Shown: in pieces, positions 1 to 9,409 of the stretch
How the letters are laid out: each line of letters begins with the position of its first letter
How positions within the stretch are numbered: the first letter of the stretch is position 1
NCBI GenBank assembly: GCA_022592445.1
Contig: JABYQR010000078.1
Coordinates: forward strand, 1 to 64,000
Origin: Cytidiella melzeri
Taxonomy: Eukaryota > Basidiomycota > Agaricomycetes > Polyporales > Irpicaceae
Direction of reading: 5' to 3'
DNA length: 64,000 bases
Made by a program: the position numbers and the translations under genes
The notes under the pieces: model-generated
What the model was told of the DNA's origin: nothing
The model's input: the letters and a program-made list of their open reading frames with translations, nothing else
Databases searched by the model: none

Positions 1-442
1 TGTTCAGAGCGAGGAGTCTTCTTGTCAATAGTCAGACCTGTCACTGGGGCGTCGTCAGAGCGTAGCTTCTGTAGTGCTTCCCAGTTCAGGTGACCATAGC
101 GTTGGTGTACAAGGTCGATGGGTGACGAGTGCATGTGCGTGGAGGAGGCAACCGACGAAGAAGAGACGCGAAGTCCCAACCAGTATTGGCCGCCCTTGAG
201 AGTACCTATGCCGTAGGTGGTATCATTCTTGTGTATCCGTGCTTTACCGCCAGTGAAAATGGTAGAGAATCCTTTGGAGTCAAGACAGGAAATTGAAATG
301 AGTCAGTAGGCAATGCTTGGGCAGTATAAGATGTTGTCAAACTGCGCTGTGAGCTGCTTTCCATCAACGTGTACGGTTCCATGTATGCTCCCAGACCCAA
401 GCGTAGACATTGAAGTCTTCGAAGCATCAGCCAATGTCGCAA
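1..442 (-). pseudogene. copia pol continuation: protease tail and GAG-pre-integrase domain (partial)
   Basis: This is the part of the copia polyprotein on the far side of the inserted repeat. The minus frame reads a glycine-rich stretch, LISISCLDSKG (a common copia segment after the protease), GTLKGGQYWL, and then LVHQRYGHLNWEALQKL, the GAG-pre-integrase signature with its histidine pair, and it runs off the window at position 1. A TGA at 303-305 sits where an arginine CGA would be expected, one C-to-T change. It joins in order with the gag part at 2295-3396 if the 443-2290 insertion and one GCAA are removed. Confidence 0.75.
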
Positions 443-1020
443 TGATACGCCCGGAAATCGGCTAGGCGCGGAGACCCGGCAGCAGCCCGCCATTTGCGCA
501 GCCCGCGTCATCCTGAGCGGCAAATCCCTCCACTTTCCCAGCGTCACGGGCACGAGGAGTCCACCGAGGTCACGGGGAGTTCACCAAGGATCCGAGGACT
601 TGACAAGGAGCAGCAACGCGCCGGAAACATCCGAGGCCGAGGAATCGCACCAAACTCTGACTCACAGACACGCCCCTTTTGCATCGGAGCATGGGCCGGC
701 CAGCCACCAAGTGTTTCGGACGCGGGTCGGACCAACGGTAGAAGAAACTTGACGCGCGAACCCTGTTTCAGGAAGACTCCTATCACACCACGCTGTGCAA
801 CTCCTGGGCGGCACCTCATCACCTGCTCGCGAACGGTTGGCGCCTTTTCAGCGCAAGGGCGCGCGCCGCTATGCCGCGTCGACCAACGCTGTGTCCCGCC
901 AGGAGTCGACTTGCTGGACATTTTGCCTCCGCAGACGGAAGTATTCTGCCACCCTGTTTCCTTGCTCTTGCGTTTGGGTTTAGGACATAGAAGGAAAGGT
1001 TTAGGAGAGGGTCTTTAGGG

Positions 1021-1030
1021 TATATAAAAA
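1021..1030 (+). promoter_or_regulatory. TATA box inside the 1.85-kb repeat
   Basis: The sequence TATATAAAAA lies about 150 bp upstream of the ATG of the cysteine-rich ORF. It is kept in copy B (complement of about 11936-11945) and altered in the degraded copy near 42460. Position and conservation suggest a promoter within the repeat; no transcript evidence is available. Confidence 0.5.
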
Positions 1031-1179
1031 GGTGTTGTTTGTACTGCGTAGAAAATCAATCAATCCCCACCCCAGTTTCCAGAGTTCACTTTACGCTTTG
1101 CGTTTGTGTCGAGGGAGTCTCTTCGCGCCCATAGCTGTAGCTTCTTCTGCGTTGTCTCACTGCGACTTCTTTCCCTTTT

Positions 1180-1722
1180 ATGTCAGCTGCGTCTACCAAC
1201 AACAACCCGCCTCGAGTCTGCCGCTACTGTCCCACCGTTCCCCACCTACCCGACGATTGCTGCCCTTACTGCCCGCGCCCGTGCGAGGTTCTACGCCGTT
1301 ACCCCATCATCCCCGCGCCCACGCCGCCGCCAGAACCCTCAGCAGCGCCTACGGTCTCCCCTGAGAGATCAACTCCTAAATCACCCTCGCCAGTGTCGTC
1401 TGTTGCCTCCGTCGCGAACTCGCTTGATAACTGTTCCTATTGCGACACCCAGAGCGACCACCCAATTCCCCTACGTTCAGGACCTTTCGTCCCGCCCGAC
1501 TGCAATTGCCCGCGCGCGCCGCACCCAGCTTGTTGGCTGTCACCAGACTTTGAGGGCGAGGACCACGAGTGCGAACTAGTGCAGTTCAATCTTACCAGCT
1601 CTACCAACGTCGTCGTTGGCCACGCATTCGCCTGCAATACGCATCGCCGCTCGGGAGTGTTGTTCTACACTACCGCCCCCGCGCGCAGTCTGTCGAGTCA
1701 AATTGACTGCGATCTCACATAG
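1180..1722 (+). CDS. Cysteine-rich 180-aa ORF of the 1.85-kb repeat
   Basis: I do not recognise the protein. It has an N-terminal cysteine cluster (CRYC ... DDCCPYCPRPC, residues about 14-36), a proline/serine-rich middle, then a second cluster (NCSYC, PPDCNC, HPACW) and a hydrophilic tail with DFEGEDHEC and QFNLTSSTNVVVGHAF. The spacing resembles zinc-binding modules but matches no named finger that I know. Copy B encodes almost the same protein (11258-11785) and the C-terminal half is still open and cysteine-conserving in the degraded third copy. No signal peptide or membrane segment is evident. The start was chosen as the first ATG conserved in both good copies, downstream of the TATA box. 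Confidence 0.5.
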   Translation: MSAASTNNNPPRVCRYCPTVPHLPDDCCPYCPRPCEVLRRYPIIPAPTPPPEPSAAPTVSPERSTPKSPSPVSSVASVANSLDNCSYCDTQSDHPIPLRSGPFVPPDCNCPRAPHPACWLSPDFEGEDHECELVQFNLTSSTNVVVGHAFACNTHRRSGVLFYTTAPARSLSSQIDCDLT

Positions 1723-2294
1723 CCTTACGCTGCGGCTCGCGCTCCATTAGTTTATCTTTCTCTTACGGTTCCTTTGGCTTCGTTATACTGCGTTTGCTTT
1801 TCACTGCGTTATTTTACTGTGTTACTGCATTGCATTTCACCTTCACCGCGTCGAGCTTACTGCATTCACTTTCACTGCGCCCGTGTTTTACAGCGACTTC
1901 TTCATCTTCACCAGCGACTGCGTTTTGTGTTCGAGATTCATATTGCGCCTGCGTTTACCATCCGTGTCCCTCCGCGCGCCGTCTTACTGCAAGTCGCGAC
2001 GTCTCCCGCGCGTTCTCTTTGAGCCGCGCTATAACTCTTACGCTTTCACCGCGCCGACTATCCCCTTTTACCCGCGATACGCGTGGTAGTTGCCCGCCTA
2101 GCTCCCTTCGCATACACTTTATCATAAACCTTGTTGCTCTTTTTAGCACAGGTAAAACTAGGACTCTAAGACCACCTCGCACACTTTAACACTTCCGCGC
2201 TTCCACACCTTTACACTTCTATTGCCACTTCGTGGGTGGTTGTGTTGTCTTTAAGGTTGTTCTTAGTTTGAAGCGTGACTCAGTGTCTCAGCAA

Positions 2295-3396
2295 ACAACG
2301 GCGTAGCGAACGGCTTGTAGTCATGGAAGTTGTTGAGGTTGTTGGTGATGTGTCTCGTACAGCCTGAGTCGAGCATCCAGGGTGTTTCACCCGAAGCATA
2401 AAACATAACATCTATATTTGCGATGTTGGCGGCTTCGGATGTGGAGTCCTCGGCAGAGACTACATGTACAGCAGCAGAACCGTTAGACAATGATGGTGAC
2501 CCAGAAGATTCCTTCTTCCCCTTGTCCTTTCCTCCTTTTCCCCCTTTCCTTGCCTCCTCAATGGCAGCCTTCTTCTTACGACACTCGTCCTCTGTATAAC
2601 CCTTGTACTTGCAGAACCCGCACTGCTTCTTTGACTTGCCCAACAAGGACAAAGCCGAAGACTTGTTGAACTTGACCGCAGATACTGAAGGCAATTCCTT
2701 TCGCTTAGCCTTGTCAATGAGGCGCAATCGTATGTCGTTGTATTTCAAGTCCTTTGGCGCGGTGACAGCGAGGATGGGCTCAACAATGTTGGCGAAGGAG
2801 TCAGGGAGTACCTAGAGAAGACCAAAAATCTTGAGCAGTTTCTTGTTGTCAAGGATGCCGGAGGCGTCAACTTCTTGCCAGAGGCGACCACGTTCTTCAA
2901 GCTGTTCAACGAGAGGGCGTGAGCCGTCAATCGTGTGAAGGAAGTACTGCTTGAACTTGAGGAATGCAGAGAGAGTGGTCAAGGCGGAGTAGTTGGCCTT
3001 AAGCTTAGCGTAGATCTCGGCGGCAGAGTTGGTCTCGAGGTTGAAGAGATGGTGGAGAGAGCTGTCAACGGTTGCGAGGAGAACCAGAGTGACGTTGGCG
3101 TCGGCCTTGCACCACTTGTTGTAGTCCATGTCGGTAGACGCGGGCTTGACCAGAGAAGGGTCGACCATGCCAGACGCGGCTTGCGTCTTGAGGAACTGAA
3201 TGAACAGCATGTTCCATTCCTTCCAGTTATTGGCACCAGTCAGCTTAGGCAGCGAGTCAAGTTTGATGAACGAGGAGTTGCTGGAAGTGTTCTTGACGAA
3301 CGACAAACCAGCGGCAGAGGGACCTGCAGAGGCAGGAGTGGACCTAGCAGGGCAAGACAATGCTGAACCACCTGTGGGAGGTGCGGTGCTCGACAT
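2295..3396 (-). pseudogene. copia gag and start of aspartic protease, with an in-frame amber stop
   Basis: The ATG at 3396 opens a copia-type Gag (UBN2-like) with a serine/alanine-rich start followed by a region resembling LTGANNWKEWNMLF. A single TAG at 2812-2814 interrupts an otherwise continuous frame; the flanking sequence (KIFGLL, then VLPDSFANIV) reads through as one Gag. Further on is a zinc knuckle whose histidine is a tyrosine (CGFCKYKGYTEDEC), a lysine-rich linker, and the protease motif WMLDSGCTRHIT typical of copia. The frame is lost at 2294, where the 1.85-kb repeat is inserted. Gag would package RNA and the protease would mature the polyprotein; with the stop and the altered knuckle neither is likely here. 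Confidence 0.8.
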
Positions 3397-3511
3397 GTTG
3401 GTAGGACATCAAGGATATGGATATAGAAACCTGGAGTTGTGTGTTGACATTGATTGGAGTGAAGTGCAGATGGGTGCAATAAGGTGAACGACGAGTGTGG
3501 ATTAGAGTCAG

Positions 3512-3525
3512 GCGGGGCTCATAAC
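3512..3525 (-). other. Primer-binding site of the copia element (half-tRNA type)
   Basis: The minus strand reads GGTTATGAGCCCCGC. It is complementary to the anticodon stem-loop region of initiator methionine tRNA, the 'half-tRNA' primer known from Drosophila copia and Ty5. The same site follows the left LTR of the gag-only element at 43295. It lies about 115 bases upstream of the gag ATG. Confidence 0.65.
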
Positions 3526-4093
3526 CTAAAGCCGGTCGAATGTATTCAACACGTCTAGAGGCAGAGATGTGATGCGCAGTCGTAATCCCACTTGCCGTCG
3601 TAAGAACCTAAGACACACAAGCAGAGCAAGTTAATCCAGGTGCGAAAGAGAAAGAGCACGATTAGCATAATGACTGTACCTAAGACACACAAGCAGAGCG
3701 AGTTAACTACAGGTACAGGCTGTGAGCATATTGCATATGTGAGGGACAACGAAGAATACTCACTCCAGGTGCAAAAGAGAAAGAGCATGATGGAGTGTCA
3801 GGAGCGGGGGTGAAGGTATATAAGACAGAGCCCTCAGGCGACCCAAAAAGGAATATCTGTGATACAGATGTGTCTGTGTGATGAAAGAACAATAGAGTGA
3901 CCATATACGGAAAACAAAAGAGAGTCCGGTAACTACTAGTCCGTGAGCCGGAGCTGAAAAGCCATTAGCAACACCATAGCTCAGATTGGAATTTGTTGCA
4001 GTTGGCTGTGCTTCAGCTGTGTCTTGAGGCTCTGCTGCACTGCACAGTAGCAGCACCATAGTGATGCCAGGTAGCTCAGATCAAAATTTGTTG
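3526..4093 (-). repeat. Probable copia 5' LTR region, outer end not determined
   Basis: There is no gene here. A 20-bp motif CTAAGACACACAAGCAGAGC is repeated 72 bp apart (3608 and 3680), and two related blocks containing 'CCAGGTGC(G/A)AAAGAGAAAGAGCA' lie near 3635 and 3765. A TATATAAG occurs near 3817. By position next to the primer-binding site this should be the U5-R-U3 of the copia element, but I cannot find the matching far LTR in the window. Confidence 0.4.
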
Positions 4094-5132
4094 CTATTGT
4101 CTAAATTTCTCATATCGCAGCAGCTTGGTCTGGTCCTTTAGAGCCGGTACGTGAACCACAGGAGCCTTGGGCTTCAGTGGAGGAGGAGGTTTCGACTTCG
4201 CGGGAGAGGTTGAGGGGCCTTGTGGCTGGCCCGCAGAAGTGCCAGGGGCGGCCGCAGCCAATGCGTAAGATTCTGTCAGCACCGTGGTAGGGTGGGCTGG
4301 CGTACTTTTGAGGCAAAACTCGAAGGCCTTTGTAATGGCCAGAGCCAACTCAGGGGGGATACGGCCTTTGCAGACCTTCATGAGGGAGCTGATAGCGTTG
4401 ATCTTCTCCCAGTCCCAGTCGTGCGGGACAGTGTAAGGGTCCTGCACCCGCTGAGCTTTGGTGGCCAAAGCCTGCTGTTTTGCAGGCTATTTGTCGCCTA
4501 AGATGGCTGGGGTTGCTGGCCGCTTCTTGCTTTATCCCCCAGCCTGTCGCTTGTCAGACCCAGGCGCATGGATGGAGGCAAAGATCCCATTTGTTTGGGG
4601 GGGAAGAGACTGGCCTTTGTGCCACTGGTCTGCAAGGGAGGACACCTTTTCTGCGATGCCGGTGATGTGCTACATCAGGATAGAGTCGTTAGAGGGCAGA
4701 GCTGCTTCGGCAGCGTTCAACCGTGCGGTCAAGGCCTGTACCTTGTTCACAAGCTTTTTTGACCCTGTGCGCTTCGCGCTCCTGGACAATGTTGGGGAAC
4801 AGCAGCCGGAGCTGCAGCTCCTGGCCCTGGATGTACTCTGCCCAGAAGGCGAACAACTTGCCTAGGCATTGAGAGAATGTACCGGCGTCAGAGCCCACGT
4901 CCGACGCGGCTTCCTTGATCCTGCACTCGAGGAGGTCGTTGCCCAGCGCAATCATGTTGAATTGGATGGAGGAGAGCTGGTTTGCCGTCTTCTCTAAGAA
5001 GTCTGTGACCATTTTGGGCGTGGGATTGGGTGCTAGAATGCTAGGCATGCTGTGCGCAGGTTTGTGGGTGGTAGAGAGCAGAGATGCAATAAACAACACT
5101 TGGGGCCGGGGGGGGGGCGTTGAGAGTTGCAT
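4094..5132 (-). pseudogene. Two minus-strand ORFs of retroelement character (possible LINE ORF1 or gag), unrecognised
   Basis: Two open stretches lie in tandem on the minus strand. The upstream one (4689-5132) has a low-complexity start followed by MVTDFLEKTANQLSSIQFNM and a helical, charged region. The downstream one (4094-4468) has MATKAQRVQDPYTVPHDWDWEKIN, then an alanine/proline-rich linker (PPPPLKPKAPVVHVP) and ends LLRYEKFRQ. About 220 bp between them lack a good frame, so they may be one protein broken by indels. The setting among retroelements and the proline-rich linker suggest an ORF1/Gag-like product, but I see no zinc knuckle or reverse transcriptase beside it. Confidence 0.3.
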
Positions 5133-5659
5133 CTGGAAGGAAGAATCGGGGTTCTTATAGCGTCACACACTCGGTCAGGCAAAGGCCCAAGCAGCATGAA
5201 AGGATACAAAACAAATATATTTGAGACAGTGCATTGCCATTGGAGGGCCACAATGCGTGTAAGAGGGCATTGTACGCACCTAAGGACCCTTTGTCCTACT
5301 GGGCCACAAGGGGCTGCGCCCCGCCTCCCTGCCGCCTTGCGCGGCCACATAGCATTCCATCCCCCAAGAGGCGGGGACAAATGCAAGGTTCCGCTGGCTG
5401 GACTGGTCCGGGCAACAAGAGTGATTCCGCACATCGGTGCTCCTCCTCGAAGAGGCGGGAGCGTGGGTGCCCAGAGGGCACAGCAGGGGACGCTGCGTTG
5501 TTCCCTCTGGCTCGGGTTGTTGCAGCATCAGTCTCCACAAGACCTAAGCCGCAAAGCGACCTGTTAGGCCTTGGAACCTCGGTGGAGGCGATTTTGGGGG
5601 AAGAAGGGGTTGGGGGTGGTGCGCGCGAGGAGTGTGTTAGATTAGACAGTGCGGGCGCC
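5133..5659. other. GC-rich stretch without a recognisable gene
   Basis: Several overlapping short frames are open on both strands because of the high GC content, with no motif that I recognise and no splice pattern. A run of nine G begins near 5110. Probably old repeat sequence. Confidence 0.4.
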
Positions 5660-5733
5660 TAACTGGGATGGTGGTGGTACGAGGTCAAGGTGCATTGTGT
5701 CCCTAGTTGCTGCGTTGAGCTCTGTCTCCGTGA
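5660..5733 (-). repeat. LTR3-family 5' end fragment
   Basis: On the minus strand, position 5733 starts TGTCACGGAGACAGAGCTCA and continues with CTAGGGACACAATG, matching the start of the LTR3 solo copy at 40363. Similarity fades near 5670, so only the first 60-70 bases are present. Confidence 0.6.
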
Positions 5734-5960
5734 CAAATCCCATACAGTTGTTAAGATCTTGGTCAGGTGGTACAATGGTTGCGCTATGTTGGAAAAGTTG
5801 GGAATAGACCGTTGATAGAAGTTGGCGAACCCAAGGAATGATTGGATTCTTTGACTCTACAAGGTATTGGCCAACCAGCCACTGCGGAAAATTTACCTGG
5901 GTCCATCTCCAGGTTGTTGTAAGACACAATTGACATGGATAGTCCAACAGAGACATTGTC
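5734..5960 (-). pseudogene. Ty3/gypsy reverse transcriptase fragment, frameshifted
   Basis: Minus-strand frames contain pieces of the conserved gypsy RT end: EMDPGKFSAVAGWP, then after a frameshift SFLGFANFYQR and NFSNIAQPLYHLTK. The equivalent region is intact in the gypsy element at 48.6 kb. It abuts the LTR3 fragment at 5733 and may be the 3' remnant of the same gypsy copy whose RT start lies at 8239, now separated by mariner, but an internal deletion would be needed. Confidence 0.65.
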
Positions 5961-6432
5961 ACAAGTTTACAGCATTAGGTGCCTATCTAGAGCGCTTATT
6001 TTCTGGCTAGGAGTGTCACTGGACCTAACCCTAACCCGGGTCACGTGACATCCTGCCTTATTTATCAATAGTCCAGACCCAAACCCTAGTCTCAATCTGG
6101 AGCAGTTTCAGATTAACCTAGGCTATTGTTCTATTGTTCCCCTTCCATTGTTAGGGATTCCCCCAGTGCTTATTGTCCTATTGTCTTTTGTCTATTGTCT
6201 TCTGTCTATTGTTAGGGATTCCCCAGGAATTCCCCCAGTTTCTATTGTTCTGTTGTTCCTGTTCTATTGTTCTATTGTTCTATTGTTCTATTGTTTTAAT
6301 TCTATTGTTCTATGTACCCTGGTCCCTGATTGTTACCCTGGTCCTTTATTGTTCTATTGTTACTCCAGCCCCACAGTTACTCCAGTCCCTAGTGTGGGAA
6401 CTTGCACACAGACTATCCAGACACATTATATA
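5961..6432. repeat. CTATTGTT-rich low-complexity stretch
   Basis: From about 6120 to 6360 the motif CTATTGTT and close variants recur many times. The same words occur in the LTR1-family solo copy (around 44780-44890), so this is probably decayed LTR sequence. No gene is visible. Confidence 0.45.
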
Positions 6433-8035
6433 CAGTAGCGGCAAAAAGTCTTGCGACACCGCAAGCGCACAACTCTTTGCTCTCCGTTTGAGCTCAACAC
6501 TGCTTATTTTATTCAATAATTTTTTACACATTGAGTATTGCATGTATAGAATATGTCTACAGTGAAATTAACAGAGTCTGTCTCGTATATAACACATTGT
6601 GCACAATCCGCGCTGTCGCGACGCTAGGCGCCTGTCGCGCGCACGCCCACTATTTGGGTTTGTTTTGTTTTTTGATCTCTCCACTTCACCACTATCGTGC
6701 TTTTTTCGATACCACCCACTCTCCCAACTCTAGACCACACATATGGTGCAGTGTACCCCTACTAAAAAGGCCCGAATCTGGACTCTGCATAATGAAGGTG
6801 TCAGTGTGCCTGACATTCGCAAGAAAGTCCCCATCCACCGGTCCACCATCTATCGCACCATCCACAAACTATCCCACAACCCTGACTTCTATGCAAACAT
6901 ACCCAAGACAGGTCGCCCTCACAAACTACAAGACCGCGATCTCCGTCACGCCTCTTTACTCCTGGCACAACAAGAGGCCCGCAATGCTACAGACGTGCAG
7001 CGCAAGGCATTCCCACAAGTGGCTGCCCAAACAATGCGTCACAACCTTGCAGAGATTGGGCTGAAGGGATATGTGCGTCGGCGAAAGCCGTTTCTCTCTG
7101 TAGCTCATAAGAAGAAGCGCAAGTGGTGGGCTGGACATGCAACCAGATGGGGGCAGAAAGAGTGGGGGGTAATGGTGTTCTCAGATGAGTCCAAATTTAA
7201 TTTATTTGGCTCAGATGGGAGGGAATACTGCCGAAGAAGACAGGGCGAGGAGTTTTTGGACCGGAATGTGCAGAAGACAGTGAAGCATGGGGGTGGGAGT
7301 ATCATGGTGTGGGGATGTATCACTTTGAAGGGAAAAGGAAGGCTACACCGCATTGATGGGAAGATGAATGCAAAGCTTTACTGCTCCATCCTATCAGAGT
7401 CCCTTCTGGGCACATTGGCAGACCAAGATTTGACCTGCCGACAGATCATTTTCCAACAGGACAATGATCCAAAGCACACGTCAAAGCTTGCTACAGCTTG
7501 GTTCAAGGAGAACAAGATTACTGTATTGCCCTGGCCTCCAAATTCACCAGATATGAATATTCTGGAGAATGTCTGGGACCATCTAGACCGCAAATTACGT
7601 GCTCGCAAGCAGCAACCGTCGAATAAGGAGGAGCTGTGGGAGGCATTGCAGGAGGAGTGGGCGAATTTGGATGATGAGTATATCAAGGGATTGTATGAGT
7701 CTCTCCCCACTCGTGCAGCAGAGCTTATGCGGGCAAAGGGGTCCTATACTAGGTACTGAATTTACCAGAATTTTTTGACAAATTTTTACATAGAATAGTC
7801 GAGATGATGTGCAATAGTAGTAGTACAACACGTGGGTGCCTAATGCAGTTTTCGCGCAGATTGTACGTAGTTCCTCGCGCACAACGTCGATCAGCCTTTT
7901 TTCACTAAGGACACAATTTTCACATGATAATGAATGTGTGAGAACTGTAACCCAAAACTTTATGCAAAAAATGAGCTCAAACGATGAGAAATATGTTGCG
8001 CGCTCACGGTGTCGCAAGACTTTTTGCCGCTACTG
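6433..8035 (+). mobile_element. Tc1/mariner DNA transposon, structurally complete
   Basis: The element is 1603 bp long, bounded by TA duplications at 6431-6432 and 8036-8037. The terminal inverted repeats start CAGTAGCGGCAAAAAG and are identical for the first 29 bases, then continue imperfectly to about 65 bases. One uninterrupted transposase ORF (6743-7759) lies between them. Perfect ends plus an open ORF indicate a recent arrival, later than the decayed gypsy sequence around it. Confidence 0.93.
6743..7759 (+). CDS. Tc1-like transposase (DD34E), intact
   Basis: This 338-aa protein cuts and pastes the surrounding mariner element. Residues about 1-60 form a helix-turn-helix (KARIWTLHNEGVSVPDIRKK, HRSTIYRTI) followed by the linker motif GRPHKL and a second HTH region for binding the inverted repeats. 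The catalytic core shows FSDESKFN (first Asp), QQDNDPKH (second Asp) and NILENVW (Glu). I count 34 residues between the second Asp and the Glu, the Tc1 spacing. There is no intron or stop. The ATG at 6743 leaves about 310 bp to the left end, and the normal family length is 340 aa. It would act in the nucleus. All visible key residues are present, so it may be functional. Confidence 0.92.
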   Translation: MVQCTPTKKARIWTLHNEGVSVPDIRKKVPIHRSTIYRTIHKLSHNPDFYANIPKTGRPHKLQDRDLRHASLLLAQQEARNATDVQRKAFPQVAAQTMRHNLAEIGLKGYVRRRKPFLSVAHKKKRKWWAGHATRWGQKEWGVMVFSDESKFNLFGSDGREYCRRRQGEEFLDRNVQKTVKHGGGSIMVWGCITLKGKGRLHRIDGKMNAKLYCSILSESLLGTLADQDLTCRQIIFQQDNDPKHTSKLATAWFKENKITVLPWPPNSPDMNILENVWDHLDRKLRARKQQPSNKEELWEALQEEWANLDDEYIKGLYESLPTRAAELMRAKGSYTRY

Positions 8036-8037
8036 TA

Positions 8038-8238
8038 TAGTACACCTTACTCTCCCTAGCTCTGCATCTTGACCTCTCTGTCATTTGCACTGCTAGGTGA
8101 GTTACTGCATGTAACATAGTATCATACTTTATTAAATCTGTCATTTGCACTGCTAGTATCTGGCCACAGTGCCTGCTTGCTTGCTCATCATCAACTTTGA
8201 CCTTGTTGTCGTTGTTGGAGATCTACCCCCCTTCCTCT
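8038..8238. other. Short spacer right of mariner
   Basis: The words TCTGTCATTTGCACTGCTAG occur twice (near 8080 and 8138), a small direct repeat. No gene. Confidence 0.3.
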
Positions 8239-9260
8239 CTACTTCACTCCCTTGTTAGCGTTATCAGCATAGCAGCAGTCGCTCCACAACAGTATTGGTC
8301 GCATTAAGCCATCCTTCTTCTTGACAAAGAAGAATGGAGAAGCCATTGGGGATTTCGAGGGTTGTATGTATCCTTTCCGCAGGTGTTCTGTGATGAAGTT
8401 GTTGAGTTTGACCTGTTCCAGTTGTGACAGCGGGTAAACTTTACAGTTCTTCATTTCTGCTCCCGGTACAAGGTCTATCGTGTGATCCCATTTCTTTTGT
8501 TCTGGTAGTCGTTCTGATGTGTGCTTCTCAAACACAAATTGGAATCCCAAAAATTCAGCTGGTACAATGTCTTCAATAGTTTGTTCAGGCTTCTCCTTGT
8601 GCTGCACTTCGGCCACTTGTTGAGACACATTGTGTTTGACCCAGATGTAGATGAGATCTTTGCCTCCTGCTATTGCTTTGTCAATGGTCTCCCCGTGCCA
8701 TAGATAGTCCTTTGCCCAATAGAGCAATTCTTCTTGTTCAGCTACCCATTCTGGAGTGACCAAGATCTTTGACTGTGTAATATAGTCTGCAGTGGGTGCA
8801 GTATCTACAGGCATTTCTTTACATATTGTGGGATAATTGTGGCCCCACCCAATTTCTTTTGGGGGTTGGGCTATTGGTTCCATGATGTGGGCAGTGTCTG
8901 AAGGGAGCTTTTCTCTGGTGTAGGCTGGGAATTCCTCAACTTCTTCTACCACGGATGAGTGTTTCTTTGTCAATGGAGTTGACCCAGGTTTGTCGTGTTA
9001 CTAGTAGATGGTACCTCTGCTCGTCTCTTGTCACATCTTCTGGCTTCTTGCAAGTGTCGCTCAACTTGGGCTACGTCCACAGATTCAAAATCCGGGTGTG
9101 GTGGTCTTACTGTTTGGTTTGCTAGTTTGCAATTGGGACAAATATCAGCTGTCCAATGTTCCCACTTGTTGTTGTGGTCGAGATAGACATCTCGTTTCTT
9201 CTTGTAGAAAAAGTGTGGCTTTCTGTAGCAGGGGAGGGATGTTTCAGCTCCTACTGTCAT
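8239..9260 (-). pseudogene. Ty3/gypsy gag-pol fragment ending at the start of reverse transcriptase
   Basis: Two overlapping minus frames joined by a frameshift near 8970. The upstream part carries DICPNCKLANQTV and charged sequence. The downstream part runs through a typical protease-RT linker to HTIDLVPGAEMKNCKVYPLS, LNNFITEHLRKGYIQPSKSP and FFFVKKKDGLMRPI, the first RT block of gypsy pol. It then becomes unrelated, so the RT palm is missing. It lies directly inside the LTR1 copy at 9410-10078 and is most likely the body of that element. Confidence 0.75.
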
Positions 9261-9409
9261 GTGCTTCTGATGTCTGATGTGTCTGGTCGCTGCTTCCCAT
9301 CCAGGGTAAGGCTAGCGAGGATGATAAGGGATTGCAGCAAGACCGCAGCCGTTGCCAATCGAGTTGATCTTCTTGGTGTGCGGGGTAGACCCAGAAGATT
9401 CTATCCAAA

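Larger units (their letters stand above)
443..2290 (+). mobile_element. 1.85-kb TG...CA repeat, copy A (giant solo LTR or non-autonomous element)
   Basis: The sequence begins TGATACGCCCGG, ends GTGACTCAGTGTCTCA, and is flanked by a 4-bp duplication GCAA, inserted into the copia element. Copy B at 10670-12522 (inverted) matches over the full length, which fixes both ends. TG...CA ends and a short target duplication suit an LTR; no terminal repeat longer than a few bases is visible inside it, and no retroelement body flanks it, so it is either a very long solo LTR or an element of its own. It contains a TATA box (1021-1030), one cysteine-rich ORF (1180-1722) and an array of ACTGCGTT-like motifs (1785-1925). 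Family unknown to me. Confidence 0.75.
1..3526 (-). mobile_element. Decayed Ty1/copia retrotransposon, cut by the window edge and split by a 1.85-kb insertion
   Basis: Read on the minus strand, a copia-type order is visible: a primer-binding site just right of position 3512, gag from 3396, a protease motif near 2360, then (after an inserted repeat at 443-2290) the end of the protease region and a GAG-pre-integrase segment reaching position 1. The insertion duplicated GCAA (439-442 and 2291-2294). The remaining pol lies outside the window. Coding damage includes in-frame stops, so this copy is dead. The 5' LTR should lie to the right of 3526 but I could not fix its outer end. Confidence 0.8.

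Noticed and set aside
1032..1579. Overlapping + strand frames in the 1.85-kb repeat (from 1032 and 1106)
   Set aside because: They overlap the cysteine-rich ORF in other frames, are proline/arginine-rich from GC content, and show no motif.
2935..3366. 143-codon frame antisense to copia gag
   Set aside because: A shadow of the gag codons; no independent features.
6024..6045. Telomere-like CCTAACCCTAACCC
   Set aside because: Only about two units, embedded in decayed repeat sequence; no array on either side.
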